The notes below the pieces were generated by a model. That model saw only the letters and a program-made list of their open reading frames with translations, was not told the origin of the DNA and made no database searches. This document shows positions 1-8,459 of a stretch of 64,000 nucleotides of DNA, piece after piece; positions within the stretch are counted from its first letter, which is position 1, and the number at the start of each line of letters is the position of its first letter. The stretch lies in NCBI GenBank assembly GCA_964445815.1, contig CAYULW010000004.1, positions 444,087 through 508,086 on the forward strand. The letters run 5' to 3'. This DNA is from CAYULW01 sp964445815 (GTDB taxonomy: Bacteria; Bacteroidota; Bacteroidia; Flavobacteriales_E; Vicingaceae). Both the position numbers and the translations under genes were made by a program.

Positions 1-1085
1 ACGGTGGTTTAAGATATGACTTAACGGTTCCCTTTGCCCGCTATGTGGTGCAGCATCAAAATGAGATCACTTTCCCATTTAAGCGTTATCAGATTCAGCC
101 GGTATGGCGGGCAGATCGCCCACAGAAAGGAAGATATCGGGAGTTTTACCAATGTGATGCAGATGTGATCGGATCTGATTCTCAGATCAACGAACTGGAA
201 TTGGTGCAAATTTTTGATGAAGTACTTTCTCATCTTCAGTTGCAGGATTTTAGCATTAAAATCAACAATCGAAAGGTCTTAAGTGGCATTGCAGAACTGA
301 TTGGTCGCCCCGATAAATTAATTGACATTACCGTAGCCATTGACAAATTAGATAAGATCGGTAAAGAAAAAGTGTTTGCCGAATTGGAAAGTAAGGGACT
401 TGGTCAAGCAGAAATCCAATTAATTGAACCTTTATTTGAGTTAAAAGGAGATAATATTCAGGTTTTAAGCCAATTAAAATTATTATTTAAAGGAGTTGAG
501 ATTGGTTTAGAAGGAGTGTCAGAATTGGAAGAATTGCTTCATTTGATTGGATTGGTAGTGATTCAAAAAGCCAAGATAGAGATTGACGTGACTTTGGCAA
601 GAGGACTAAATTATTATACCGGAGCCATCTTTGAAGTGCAAAGCAATGAAGTGCAGATTGGAAGCATTTGTGGTGGTGGACGGTATGCCGATCTGACCGG
701 TATTTTTGGTTTGAAAAACATGTCTGGTGTTGGCATTTCTTTTGGGGCAGATCGCATTTATGATGTTTTGGAGCACTTGAATCGTTTTCCCGAAGCGGTA
801 GCACAATCCACTCAATTGTTGATTGTCAATTTTGGAGGTCAGGAACAAGACTTTGCTCTTCAATTGCTACAAAGGTTCAGACAACGCGGCATCAGAGCGG
901 AATTATATCCCGATGCGGTGAAAATGCCTAAACAATTGAAATATGCCAATCAAAGAGGGATAGAATATGTGCTCATGGCCGGTAGTCAGGAGATTACCAG
1001 TGGGGAATTGACATTGAAAAACATGTTGACCGGAAATCAGGAAAAAGCAAGTGAAGCTCAAATTATTGAAAAGCTGACATCATGA
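1..1085 (+). CDS. hisS: Histidine--tRNA ligase, 5'-truncated by the window edge
   Basis: This class II aminoacyl-tRNA synthetase charges tRNA-His in the cytoplasm. The open frame already runs at base 3 with GGLRYDLTVPFARYV, a class II motif 2 region, so the real start lies left of the window. Further on I see the histidine-binding LARGLNYYTGAIFEV, the motif 3 segment CGGGRYADLTGIFG, and a C-terminal anticodon-binding domain with NQRGIEYVLMAG. The stop overlaps the hutH start (ATGA), so the two genes are probably translationally coupled. The GTG at 45 is only an internal codon and not a start. Confidence 0.96.
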   Translation, partial: GGLRYDLTVPFARYVVQHQNEITFPFKRYQIQPVWRADRPQKGRYREFYQCDADVIGSDSQINELELVQIFDEVLSHLQLQDFSIKINNRKVLSGIAELIGRPDKLIDITVAIDKLDKIGKEKVFAELESKGLGQAEIQLIEPLFELKGDNIQVLSQLKLLFKGVEIGLEGVSELEELLHLIGLVVIQKAKIEIDVTLARGLNYYTGAIFEVQSNEVQIGSICGGGRYADLTGIFGLKNMSGVGISFGADRIYDVLEHLNRFPEAVAQSTQLLIVNFGGQEQDFALQLLQRFRQRGIRAELYPDAVKMPKQLKYANQRGIEYVLMAGSQEITSGELTLKNMLTGNQEKASEAQIIEKLTS

Positions 1086-2575
1086 ATTTTGAAATAAATA
1101 ATCAGCCGATTAGCATCGATGAGATTACAAAACTACTTAAAGGCAATGCGAAGCTAAAGCTTGGTCAAGAGGCCATTAAGGCCATAACAGAGTGTCGCTC
1201 GTTTTTGGATCAGAAGGTGGCTGAATCTGAAGAGCCCATATATGGTGTAAACACCGGCTTTGGTTCACTTTGCGATACAGAGATCAATGCGGATGAATTG
1301 AATCAATTGCAAGAGAACCTGGTCAAATCTCATGCCTGTGGAATAGGAGAGGAGGTGCCGGATGAAGTGGTTAAACTGATGCTCTTGCTTAAGGTGATTG
1401 GTTTGGCCAAAGGCTATTCAGGAGTGCAGTTGGCTACCGTTAACAGATTAATTGACTGTTACAACCACGACATTTTACCTGTGGTTTATCAGCAAGGTTC
1501 TTTAGGAGCCTCCGGAGATTTAGCTCCATTGGCTCATTTGTGCTTACCGCTAATCGGTTTTGGTGAAGTCCATCACAATGGTCAACGTTTAACGGGCGCG
1601 GCAATTAATCACATTATGGGATGGGAAAGCATTCAATTGAGATCAAAGGAAGGTCTGGCTTTATTGAATGGCACACAATTCATGAGTGCTTATGCCACAC
1701 ATTGTTTGATTCGACTCCGGCATTTGTCCAAATGGTCTGATTTTACGGCTGCCGCAAGCATTGATGCTTATGATGGGTATTTGTCTCCTTTTGATGCTGA
1801 CATACATGCCATCAGACCGCATCAGGGACAAATACAAACGGCAGAGAACATTCGAAAACTACTTAAGGATTCAGAAATCATCAAACAGAAAAAAAGCTAT
1901 GTTCAGGATCCTTATTGTTTAAGGTGTGTGCCTCAGGTACATGGTGCTTCTAAAGATACAATAACACATGCCCTCAAAGTTGTGGAAACGGAAATCAATT
2001 CGGTGACTGATAATCCAACGGTGTTTATGCAGGGAGATAAAGTCATATCTGCAGGTAATTTTCATGGACAGCCACTAGCACTTGTTTTAGATTATCTGGC
2101 AATTGCTGCTGCCGAATTGGGGAATATTTCAGAAAGAAGAACCTATAAGCTGATGGGAGGGACGAGAGGGCTTCCGGCCTTTTTATCAAAAAATCCGGGC
2201 TTAAACAGTGGATTTATGATTGTGCAGTATGCGGCAGCTTCTGTTGTGAGCCAAAACAAGCAATTGGCCGTTCCTGCATCTATAGATAGTATTGATTCTT
2301 CAAATGGGCAAGAAGATCATGTCAGTATGGGGGCAAATGCCGCCACCAAATTATATCGTGTGCTTGATAATCTGGAGAAAATAGTGGGAATAGAGTGGTT
2401 GTCGGCCTGTCAGGCTTTAGAATTTAGATCGCATAAATCTTCAACTTTCATTGAAAAACACAAACAACTTTTCAGAGATACTGTCTCTTTTGTAGATGAA
2501 GACGTAGTGATGTATCCCTTAATGGAAAAGGCCAGAGCTTATGTGGCTCAGAAAGAAATTAAAGCCATTGATTAG
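1082..2575 (+). CDS. hutH: Histidine ammonia-lyase
   Basis: The enzyme (497 residues, normal for the family) would deaminate L-histidine to urocanate. The Ala-Ser-Gly triad that cyclises into the MIO electrophile is at 143-145 within GSLGASGDLAPLAH. The catalytic Tyr is at about 54 in YGVNTGFG. The Ser-His pair in LVKSHACG resembles histidine lyases, although some tyrosine ammonia-lyases of Bacteroidota also carry SH there, so substrate is not fully settled. The ATG overlaps the hisS stop by four bases. No hutU, hutI or hutG gene is in the window, so this is not a standard hut operon. Confidence 0.9.
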   Translation: MNFEINNQPISIDEITKLLKGNAKLKLGQEAIKAITECRSFLDQKVAESEEPIYGVNTGFGSLCDTEINADELNQLQENLVKSHACGIGEEVPDEVVKLMLLLKVIGLAKGYSGVQLATVNRLIDCYNHDILPVVYQQGSLGASGDLAPLAHLCLPLIGFGEVHHNGQRLTGAAINHIMGWESIQLRSKEGLALLNGTQFMSAYATHCLIRLRHLSKWSDFTAAASIDAYDGYLSPFDADIHAIRPHQGQIQTAENIRKLLKDSEIIKQKKSYVQDPYCLRCVPQVHGASKDTITHALKVVETEINSVTDNPTVFMQGDKVISAGNFHGQPLALVLDYLAIAAAELGNISERRTYKLMGGTRGLPAFLSKNPGLNSGFMIVQYAAASVVSQNKQLAVPASIDSIDSSNGQEDHVSMGANAATKLYRVLDNLEKIVGIEWLSACQALEFRSHKSSTFIEKHKQLFRDTVSFVDEDVVMYPLMEKARAYVAQKEIKAID

Positions 2576-2577
2576 GC

Positions 2578-2973
2578 TTAATTGTCTTTTCCTAAATCAT
2601 CAAAGCTAACGTCAGAATAGGCAGCATCAGAACCATCCTCTGGACTTTCTGATTGTCTTTGCTCTTCAAGCTCAGCACGTGTTATGATTTCTTTTCCGCC
2701 ATTCAGTTCGGAAATTTTATCAAGAGTTGCTTGCAACTGATCTGTAAAGCTTGCAAAATCTTCAGGATATAGAAACAGCTTGTGCTTCTCATAATAGAAC
2801 TTGCCATTGTCATTATTAAAACGGCGCTTACTTTCTGTAATGGTCAGATACAAATCCTCTGATTTTGTAGACTTTACATCAAAAAAGTATGTTCTATTAC
2901 CTGCTCTTAGTGAATTTGAATAAATATCATCGGCTCTTCTCGATGAGCCTTCGTTCTCATTTCCCTCCATCAA
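2578..2973 (-). CDS. DUF3276 / PUR-alpha-like nucleic-acid-binding protein
   Basis: A protein of about 131 residues of the DUF3276 family, which is widespread in Bacteroidota and related to eukaryotic PUR-alpha and Borrelia BpuR single-stranded nucleic acid binding proteins. The PUR-like core is recognisable at roughly residues 25-90: RTYFFDVKSTKSEDLYLTIT, KRRF, and FYYEKHKLFLYPEDF. The tail is acidic (QSESPEDGSDAAYSDVSFDD). Two adjacent Met codons start the frame; the second (2970) is equally likely. A -7 box lies at 3020-3027, about 50 nt upstream. Nucleic-acid binding is known for the family, not shown here. Confidence 0.88.
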   Translation of the reverse strand: MMEGNENEGSSRRADDIYSNSLRAGNRTYFFDVKSTKSEDLYLTITESKRRFNNDNGKFYYEKHKLFLYPEDFASFTDQLQATLDKISELNGGKEIITRAELEEQRQSESPEDGSDAAYSDVSFDDLGKDN

Positions 2974-3019
2974 ATTGTAGTTTTTTAATCGATAATTAGT
3001 GTTTTGAATGTGCTACTAA

Positions 3020-3027
3020 CAAAGCTA
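3020..3027 (-). promoter_or_regulatory. -7 promoter box for the DUF3276 gene
   Basis: The minus strand reads TAGCTTTG, a full match to TAnnTTTG, about 50 nt upstream of the DUF3276 start. No convincing -33 TTTG is present at the usual spacing. Confidence 0.5.
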
Positions 3028-3070
3028 ATAAAAAATTGGATAGCAGATATTTTTTTCAAAAAGGGACGAA

Positions 3071-3832
3071 TTATTCATTAAAGAAGCGATAGGCAAGACC
3101 GAAATTGATGCTAAAGACTTCATAGCCCAAATCGATTTTTATTTGATCAATCTGACCATTGCTTTCAACTTGTTGGTCAAATTCATTTTGAAAGATAGTG
3201 TAATTGACATTACTTAAAAAATCTAGATGTTCTCTAATGTGTATGCGGAGATCAAAGCCCAAACCTGCACCAAAACTTTGTTTTTTTACAGCACTGTAAT
3301 GTTTTGTTATCTCCTGATTGCTACTTTGATCTCTATAGTTAAGCTGAACTCCGGGTAAAAATACATTGGCAAATCCCATCATGAAATTAATGCCGAGATC
3401 ATAATCTTTTTCCACTTTTATGGCTGAAATACCTAACAAAGCACCTTTTAACTCATAATCACTTCCGCTTGCCGAAATATAGCTTAGGTCATCAATTTGG
3501 CTTCTAGACCTTCTAAGAGATTCATATTCTATAGGGTGACTGGCATTAAATAAATACAGTTTGGCACCAAGAGATGAAGTAAAGCGGAAACCGGCATCGA
3601 GGTAATTGAGATGAAATCCGTTTTTCGCGAATCCGGATTCCTGAGTGGTGTTACTCTTGTTAGAAAATTTACCTATTGGGATAGACGGACCCAGACTGAA
3701 ACCAATATATCCTCGTTTTTTTAAGGGGTCGGTAATGTTCTGCTCTTCAGTCGGCGGTTTTGCCTGTGCATAATACACTTCCGGTAGCAAGATCAGGGCA
3801 AGAAAAATGATGAGAATTTGGAATTTAGGCAT
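3071..3832 (-). CDS. Predicted outer-membrane beta-barrel protein
   Basis: A 253-residue protein with a signal peptide (MPKFQILIIFLALILLPEVYYAQA, cleaved near YAQA) and alternating amphipathic strands ending in an aromatic residue (GLAYRFFNE), typical of PorT/OmpW-like small barrels of Bacteroidota. Segments such as RGYIGFSLGPSIPIGKFSN and FGAGLGFDLRIHIREHLDF look like strand-turn-strand units. The start overlaps the end of purE by 8 bp, so it is probably co-transcribed with purK-purE. The substrate or role cannot be read from sequence. Confidence 0.75.
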   Translation of the reverse strand: MPKFQILIIFLALILLPEVYYAQAKPPTEEQNITDPLKKRGYIGFSLGPSIPIGKFSNKSNTTQESGFAKNGFHLNYLDAGFRFTSSLGAKLYLFNASHPIEYESLRRSRSQIDDLSYISASGSDYELKGALLGISAIKVEKDYDLGINFMMGFANVFLPGVQLNYRDQSSNQEITKHYSAVKKQSFGAGLGFDLRIHIREHLDFLSNVNYTIFQNEFDQQVESNGQIDQIKIDLGYEVFSINFGLAYRFFNE

Positions 3833-4310
3833 TCAAATCATCATTCATTGTTTCAACTTTGTTAATCAATTCTACCTTGTATGCTTCCAGCTTTTTATTC
3901 ACCGATTCTGAATGTGTTCCCAAAATTTGTACAGCGAGTATACCAGCATTTTTCGCTCCATTTAATGCTACGGTAGCAACAGGCACTCCTCCGGGCATTT
4001 GCAGAATGGACAATACACTGTCCCAGCCATCAATAGAGTTGCTTGATTTTACCGGTACTCCGATAACGGGTAGGGTGGTCGCAGAAGCAACCATTCCGGG
4101 AAGATGTGCTGCACCGCCAGCTCCTGCAATTATGACTTTAAGTCCTCTTGATTTTGCAGATTTGGCATACTCAATCATTTTTTCCGGTGTTCGATGAGCC
4201 GAGACGATTTCGATTTCATAAGCGATCTGGAAATCATCCATAACCTGTCGGGCCTCTTCCATGACTTTTAAGTCTGAAATACTCCCCATAATAATACCTA
4301 CTTCTGCCAT
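3825..4310 (-). CDS. purE: N5-carboxyaminoimidazole ribonucleotide mutase
   Basis: This 161-residue class I PurE converts N5-CAIR to CAIR in purine synthesis. The N-terminus carries GIIMGSISDLKVMEEA and the active-site segment VSAHRTPEKM; AGAGGAAHLPGMVAS and GVPV follow as expected. It lies 2 nt downstream of purK, its pathway partner, which makes the N5-CAIR substrate. The two are a standard bacterial pair. Confidence 0.97.
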   Translation of the reverse strand: MAEVGIIMGSISDLKVMEEARQVMDDFQIAYEIEIVSAHRTPEKMIEYAKSAKSRGLKVIIAGAGGAAHLPGMVASATTLPVIGVPVKSSNSIDGWDSVLSILQMPGGVPVATVALNGAKNAGILAVQILGTHSESVNKKLEAYKVELINKVETMNDDLNA

Positions 4311-4312
4311 AA

Positions 4313-5458
4313 TTATTTACTTGTTACTTTTAATGTTGACTTTACCTGTCGTGCAATGTTTTTTGCAACTTCCAGATCTTCATTTATTATTGTGATGTGT
4401 CCCATCTTTCTGAATGGCTTGACTTCTTCTTTGCCATAAAGGTGAGGATACACACCATCCATATTTAGTACCTCATTCATGCCCTTATAGTTGGCCTTAC
4501 CTTTTGCGTCTTCTTCACCCAATAGGTTAACCATGACTGCCGCACATCTTTTTGAGGTTTTTCCCAAAGGTAGATTCAAAATGGATCTCAAATGTTGTCC
4601 GAATTGTGAAATATAATTTCCCTCTATAGTATGATGACCACTATTGTGTGATCTGGGAGCTATCTCATTCACCATAAGATGTCCAGTTTTGTCCAAAAAA
4701 AGTTCTACGGCCAGAATGCCGACCATGTCCAGTTTCTCAATAACTGTGCGTGCCAATTGATCTGCTTCTAAAGCCAATTTTTCTGATATAGAAGCAGGGG
4801 AAAATAAAAACTCTACCATATTGGCCTTGGGATTAAATTCCATTTCCACCACCGGAAAAGTCCTGCATTCTCCATTTTCATTTCTAGCCACGATAACAGA
4901 TAACTCCTTCTCTAAATCCACAGCTTGCTCCAACATGCTTGGTTGATCAAAAGCCTTCTCAAGGTCAGTTTTATGCTCTATTTTTTGAACGCCATACCCA
5001 TCGTAACCGGATGTTCTTAGTTTTTGGAAAACCGGAAACTTTAAATTGGAGTTCTGAAGTGCGTCTTTTGATTCGATTAATTCAAATGGAGAGGTGGGGA
5101 TGCCGTTTTTCTGATAAAAGCTTTTTTGAAGCCCCTTGTCTTGAATAATCTTCAATACTCTTGATTGCGGATAAACCTTAATGCCCTCTTTTTCCAATTG
5201 AGCCAAGGCATCAGAGTTGACGTCTTCAAATTCGATAGTCACTACATTTTTGTCTCTGCCAAATTGGTAGACTGTATCGTAATCTTTAAAGTCACCTTGA
5301 ATAAAATCGTCCGTTAACGCTTTGCAAGGTGCATTTTCAGAAGGGTCAAGTATAGAAATCCTGAGGTTCAAATTATATGCTTCTTGAAGTGTCATTCTGC
5401 CCAATTGACCTCCGCCAAGCATACCAATTTTAAAATCTTTAGAATGGATATTTGACAT
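4313..5458 (-). CDS. purK: N5-carboxyaminoimidazole ribonucleotide synthase
   Basis: An ATP-grasp enzyme of 381 residues that makes N5-CAIR from AIR, bicarbonate and ATP. The N-terminal nucleotide-fold motif MLGGGQLGRM and the ATP-grasp segments FPVFQKLRTSGYDGYGVQ, EKELSVIVARN and VNEIAPRSHNSGHHTIEG are clear. It is the first gene of purK-purE-barrel protein. A -7 box (minus strand TATCTTTG) at 5474-5481 ends about 15 nt before the ATG, so the leader is very short. Confidence 0.97.
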   Translation of the reverse strand: MSNIHSKDFKIGMLGGGQLGRMTLQEAYNLNLRISILDPSENAPCKALTDDFIQGDFKDYDTVYQFGRDKNVVTIEFEDVNSDALAQLEKEGIKVYPQSRVLKIIQDKGLQKSFYQKNGIPTSPFELIESKDALQNSNLKFPVFQKLRTSGYDGYGVQKIEHKTDLEKAFDQPSMLEQAVDLEKELSVIVARNENGECRTFPVVEMEFNPKANMVEFLFSPASISEKLALEADQLARTVIEKLDMVGILAVELFLDKTGHLMVNEIAPRSHNSGHHTIEGNYISQFGQHLRSILNLPLGKTSKRCAAVMVNLLGEEDAKGKANYKGMNEVLNMDGVYPHLYGKEEVKPFRKMGHITIINEDLEVAKNIARQVKSTLKVTSK

Positions 5459-5473
5459 GTTTAAACTTTAAGG

Positions 5474-5481
5474 CAAAGATA
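5474..5481 (-). promoter_or_regulatory. -7 promoter box for purK
   Basis: The minus strand reads TATCTTTG, matching TAnnTTTG. Transcription would start roughly 5-7 nt downstream and leave a leader of only about 10 nt before the purK ATG. Confidence 0.6.
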
Positions 5482-5509
5482 GACGAAACTAAAGGAGAAT
5501 AAAGTTTAA

Positions 5510-6706
5510 ATGAAATTATCCTCATTCGATAATATTATTACTTTTGACAGCCTATCAATTGAATTTAAATTTACCTTGAAGAGAATAAAAATTCACGACA
5601 AAGTTTTTGAACCATACATTGATTCGGAAACTATAGATAAGGCGATTTCTTCTTTAGCATCTGAAATTCATCATCGTTATATTGGCAAAAAGCCTGTTTT
5701 TATTGGCGTGCTAAACGGTTGCTTTTACTTTGCCACCGATCTAATCAGAAAGATAGATTTTGACTGTGAGGTTTCTTTTGTAAAAGTTGCTTCTTATACA
5801 GGAACTCAAAGTTCGGGAAACGTAAGACAGCTTTTGGGCTTGGATCAGAGCATAAAGGGACGTCATGTGATTATTGTAGAAGACATAGTGGATACCGGAA
5901 ATACGATAGAGGCGGTTAGTGATATTATACGCAATATGGGAGCAGAATCAGTGGCAGTAGCTACTTTTTTACTAAAACCCGAGATGTATAAGAAAGACAT
6001 CACAATTGACTATGTTGCATTGGAAATAAAACCGGAATTTGTCGTTGGCTACGGTCTGGATTACGATGGTTTGGGTAGAAACCTGAATGAATTGTATGTT
6101 CTTTCTAAGGAAGAAAACATTAAAGAAAATAAAGCGATGTTAAATCTTGTATTATTTGGCCCTCCCGGAGCAGGGAAGGGTACTCAGGCAGTTAATTTGA
6201 AAGAAAAGTACGGCTTGATTCACTTATCAACAGGAGATATTTTAAGGAGCGAAATTCAGAATAATACGGATTTAGGTCTCTTGGCTAAATCTTATATGGA
6301 TAAAGGTGAGCTGGTTCCGGATGAGGTGGTGATAGACATGATTGAGAACTGTTTGCATGAGAACAAATCTGCAAAGGGGTTTATTTTTGATGGCTTCCCC
6401 AGAACAACTGAGCAAGCACAAGCTTTAGATAATTTATTGCAGAACCACAATACGGAGATTGACCACATGCTATCTCTTGAAGTAGATGATGAAGAGTTAG
6501 TTGCCAGAATCATAAAACGAGGAAGAGATTCGGGAAGAGAAGATGATAAAAATGAATCGGTCATCTTTAATCGGATCATCACTTACAACAAAAAGACGGC
6601 TCCGTTAAAGAACTATTATTCTGAACAAGGTAAATACAATTCTATTGATGGTATAGGAGGGATAGACGAGATTTTTGATCGTTTATCATCCGTTATTGAT
6701 GCTTAG
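5510..6706 (+). CDS. Hypoxanthine phosphoribosyltransferase-adenylate kinase fusion
   Basis: A two-domain purine enzyme. Residues about 26-200 are a type I phosphoribosyltransferase (Hpt) with the PRPP loop VIIVEDIVDTGNTIE and KVASYTGT. Residues 210-398 are a complete short-form adenylate kinase: P-loop GPPGAGKGT (217-225), HLSTGDILRSEI, FDGFPRTTEQAQA, and GRDSGREDD with only a short LID. Salvage of IMP/GMP and AMP/ADP balance are thus joined. The ATG at 5510 is doubtful: a -7 box lies inside the ORF at 5539-5546, and homology starts near KIHDKVFEPYI, so the TTG at 5576 is a better start. An internal ATG at 6137 begins the kinase domain exactly. The stop overlaps the convergent gene. Confidence 0.93.
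   Translation: MKLSSFDNIITFDSLSIEFKFTLKRIKIHDKVFEPYIDSETIDKAISSLASEIHHRYIGKKPVFIGVLNGCFYFATDLIRKIDFDCEVSFVKVASYTGTQSSGNVRQLLGLDQSIKGRHVIIVEDIVDTGNTIEAVSDIIRNMGAESVAVATFLLKPEMYKKDITIDYVALEIKPEFVVGYGLDYDGLGRNLNELYVLSKEENIKENKAMLNLVLFGPPGAGKGTQAVNLKEKYGLIHLSTGDILRSEIQNNTDLGLLAKSYMDKGELVPDEVVIDMIENCLHENKSAKGFIFDGFPRTTEQAQALDNLLQNHNTEIDHMLSLEVDDEELVARIIKRGRDSGREDDKNESVIFNRIITYNKKTAPLKNYYSEQGKYNSIDGIGGIDEIFDRLSSVIDA
5539..5546 (+). promoter_or_regulatory. -7 promoter box inside the annotated 5' end of the Hpt-Adk ORF
   Basis: TACTTTTG matches TAnnTTTG exactly. It lies downstream of the first ATG (5510) and 29 nt upstream of the in-frame TTG at 5576, which argues for the downstream start. No clear -33 TTTG is visible. 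Confidence 0.5.
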
Positions 6707-8367
6707 AACTTAACTCCGGCAATTAGAATATCGTCTACTTGTTCTTCGTTCTTCATCCAGTCATCCATTGACTTTATCACTATTTCTTTTTGCTCTCGAG
6801 TTGGTAGGTGTGCAATATGGGCTAGCATCCTTGCTACATTCTTGGTCATGAACTTTTTCCCCAAAGGGCCACCAAATTGATCAGGGTACCCATCTGAAAA
6901 GAGATAAGCAACATCGCTTTTCTGAGTCTTTATTTCATGTGTTGTAAACACTTTCTTTCTCCTGCTAGTGCCCCCAATAGAAAATTTATCGCCTTTAATC
7001 ACTTGAACTTCATTGTCGCGCACATAATATAATGGTCGCATAGCTCCTGCATAGTATAAGGTCTTACTCTTTTTATCAAAAGACATTATGCCTAATTCCA
7101 TGCCATCTTTACTGCTCATTTGTTTGTCTTGATTAAGGGCTGCTTGAACTCTTTTATCCAATTCTTCTAATAAAAGTCCAAGGTCTTGAGAGTTTTTTTC
7201 TTTGATGATGTCATTGAGTTGTGTGTAACCGATGATAGACATAAATGCTCCGGGAACACCATGGCCGGTACAGTCTACTATGGCCAGATAAGGATGATTG
7301 TCTTCATCTTCTTCAAACCAATAAAAATCACCACTCACTATATCTTTTGGTTCATAATAAATAAAGAAATCGTTGAAGCCATTCTTTATTTTTTCATCGG
7401 ATGGTAAGATAGAGGCTTGAATTCTTTTTGCATAACGAATACTCTCCGTGATTTCTTTATTCTGAAACTCAACCTTCTCTTTTTCTTTCTTCAGCTGAGC
7501 AGTTCTCTGAATCACCTTTTCTTCAAGATTGGTATTTAGATAATTTAATTCCTTATTGGCCTGATCTAAATCTCTAAGGCTGCGGAATAATGCTTCTTCT
7601 GCATTCTTCTTTGCTGTAATGTCTTTAATGATGCCTTGATAACCTATGACGGCTTGATCCTCATTCTTAATCACAGATGTTGTCAATAAGCAGTTCAATT
7701 TTGTTACTCTATCTTTTTTAACCAATTCCACTTCATAATCTTCCACTTCGCCTCTTTTTCCTAAAGTTTCTATAAGATGAATTCGATCGTTTTTGTTAAC
7801 GTATAAATCTTTTACTTTGAGATAATCGATGTCATTCATAGAGTAGCCAAATAAAGATAAGCCGGCAGGATTGATGTCTATAAATTCTCCCTCTACCGTA
7901 GACATGTATATTGCATCTTTGGAGCGGATGAATAGTTCCTTGTATTTTTCTTCGCTTTTTCGAAGTTGTTTTTCGAACTTCTTGCGTTCAATGGAATGGC
8001 CAATAACCCTATTAAGCGTATTTTTATTTAGCTCACTTTTAATAAGATAGTCTTGCGCACCTTTATTGACTGCATTTTTACCAATAATGTCGTTGTTTAT
8101 GTCGGTTAAAACAATGAAAGGAATATCAGGGTAACGTGTATAGAGCTGGTTAAAAGTCTGAATACCTATGCTGTCTTCTAATAATAGATCAACCAGAATA
8201 ATATCAATAAAGGTCTCATCCAATAAGCCGTATGCTTCTTTCAAATTAGAAACGTGGTAGATGTCGTATTCTATATTTTTATTCAGTTGAATAAGCTCTC
8301 CGAGAACCAAGGCCTCGCTATCTGAAGAATGAATTATTAATAAGGAGATTTTTTCCTGTTCAATCAA
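6703..8367 (-). CDS. Response regulator with PAS domain and SpoIIE/PP2C phosphatase output
   Basis: A 554-residue signalling protein. A receiver domain (about 1-125) has the phospho-acceptor Asp near 60 in IDIILVDLLLED and the Lys in QDYLIKSEL. A PAS domain (about 135-255, KYKELFIRSKDAIY and GYQGIIKDITAKKNAEE) follows, then a coiled coil (260-310). A SpoIIE-type PPM phosphatase (320-554) has DIVSGDFYWF, DCTGHGVPGAFM and LFSDGYPDQFGG. Such proteins usually act in partner-switching on anti-anti-sigma factors; no partner is nearby. The only start is a TTG at 8367; the frame has no upstream ATG before a stop. Its stop overlaps the Hpt-Adk stop. Confidence 0.9.
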   Translation of the reverse strand: MIEQEKISLLIIHSSDSEALVLGELIQLNKNIEYDIYHVSNLKEAYGLLDETFIDIILVDLLLEDSIGIQTFNQLYTRYPDIPFIVLTDINNDIIGKNAVNKGAQDYLIKSELNKNTLNRVIGHSIERKKFEKQLRKSEEKYKELFIRSKDAIYMSTVEGEFIDINPAGLSLFGYSMNDIDYLKVKDLYVNKNDRIHLIETLGKRGEVEDYEVELVKKDRVTKLNCLLTTSVIKNEDQAVIGYQGIIKDITAKKNAEEALFRSLRDLDQANKELNYLNTNLEEKVIQRTAQLKKEKEKVEFQNKEITESIRYAKRIQASILPSDEKIKNGFNDFFIYYEPKDIVSGDFYWFEEDEDNHPYLAIVDCTGHGVPGAFMSIIGYTQLNDIIKEKNSQDLGLLLEELDKRVQAALNQDKQMSSKDGMELGIMSFDKKSKTLYYAGAMRPLYYVRDNEVQVIKGDKFSIGGTSRRKKVFTTHEIKTQKSDVAYLFSDGYPDQFGGPLGKKFMTKNVARMLAHIAHLPTREQKEIVIKSMDDWMKNEEQVDDILIAGVKF

Positions 8368-8424
8368 AACTTTAAAATTCTATCTTGCACTCTTTATTTT
8401 CCTAAACATAAAGAAAATTATGGT

Positions 8425-8455
8425 TTTGAAAGAGGTTCAATTTAAAATAATTTTG
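8425..8455 (+). promoter_or_regulatory. Consensus promoter of obg, abutting the start codon
   Basis: TTTG at 8425-8428, a 19-nt spacer and TAATTTTG at 8448-8455 fit the Bacteroidota -33/-7 consensus fully. The GTG start of obg begins only 4 nt after the -7 box, so the transcript may be leaderless. Confidence 0.75.
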
Positions 8456-8459
8456 ACGC

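Noticed and set aside
45..47. GTG as the start of the hisS fragment
   Set aside because: The reading frame is open and clearly homologous to HisRS motif 2 upstream of it, so the gene is cut by the window edge.
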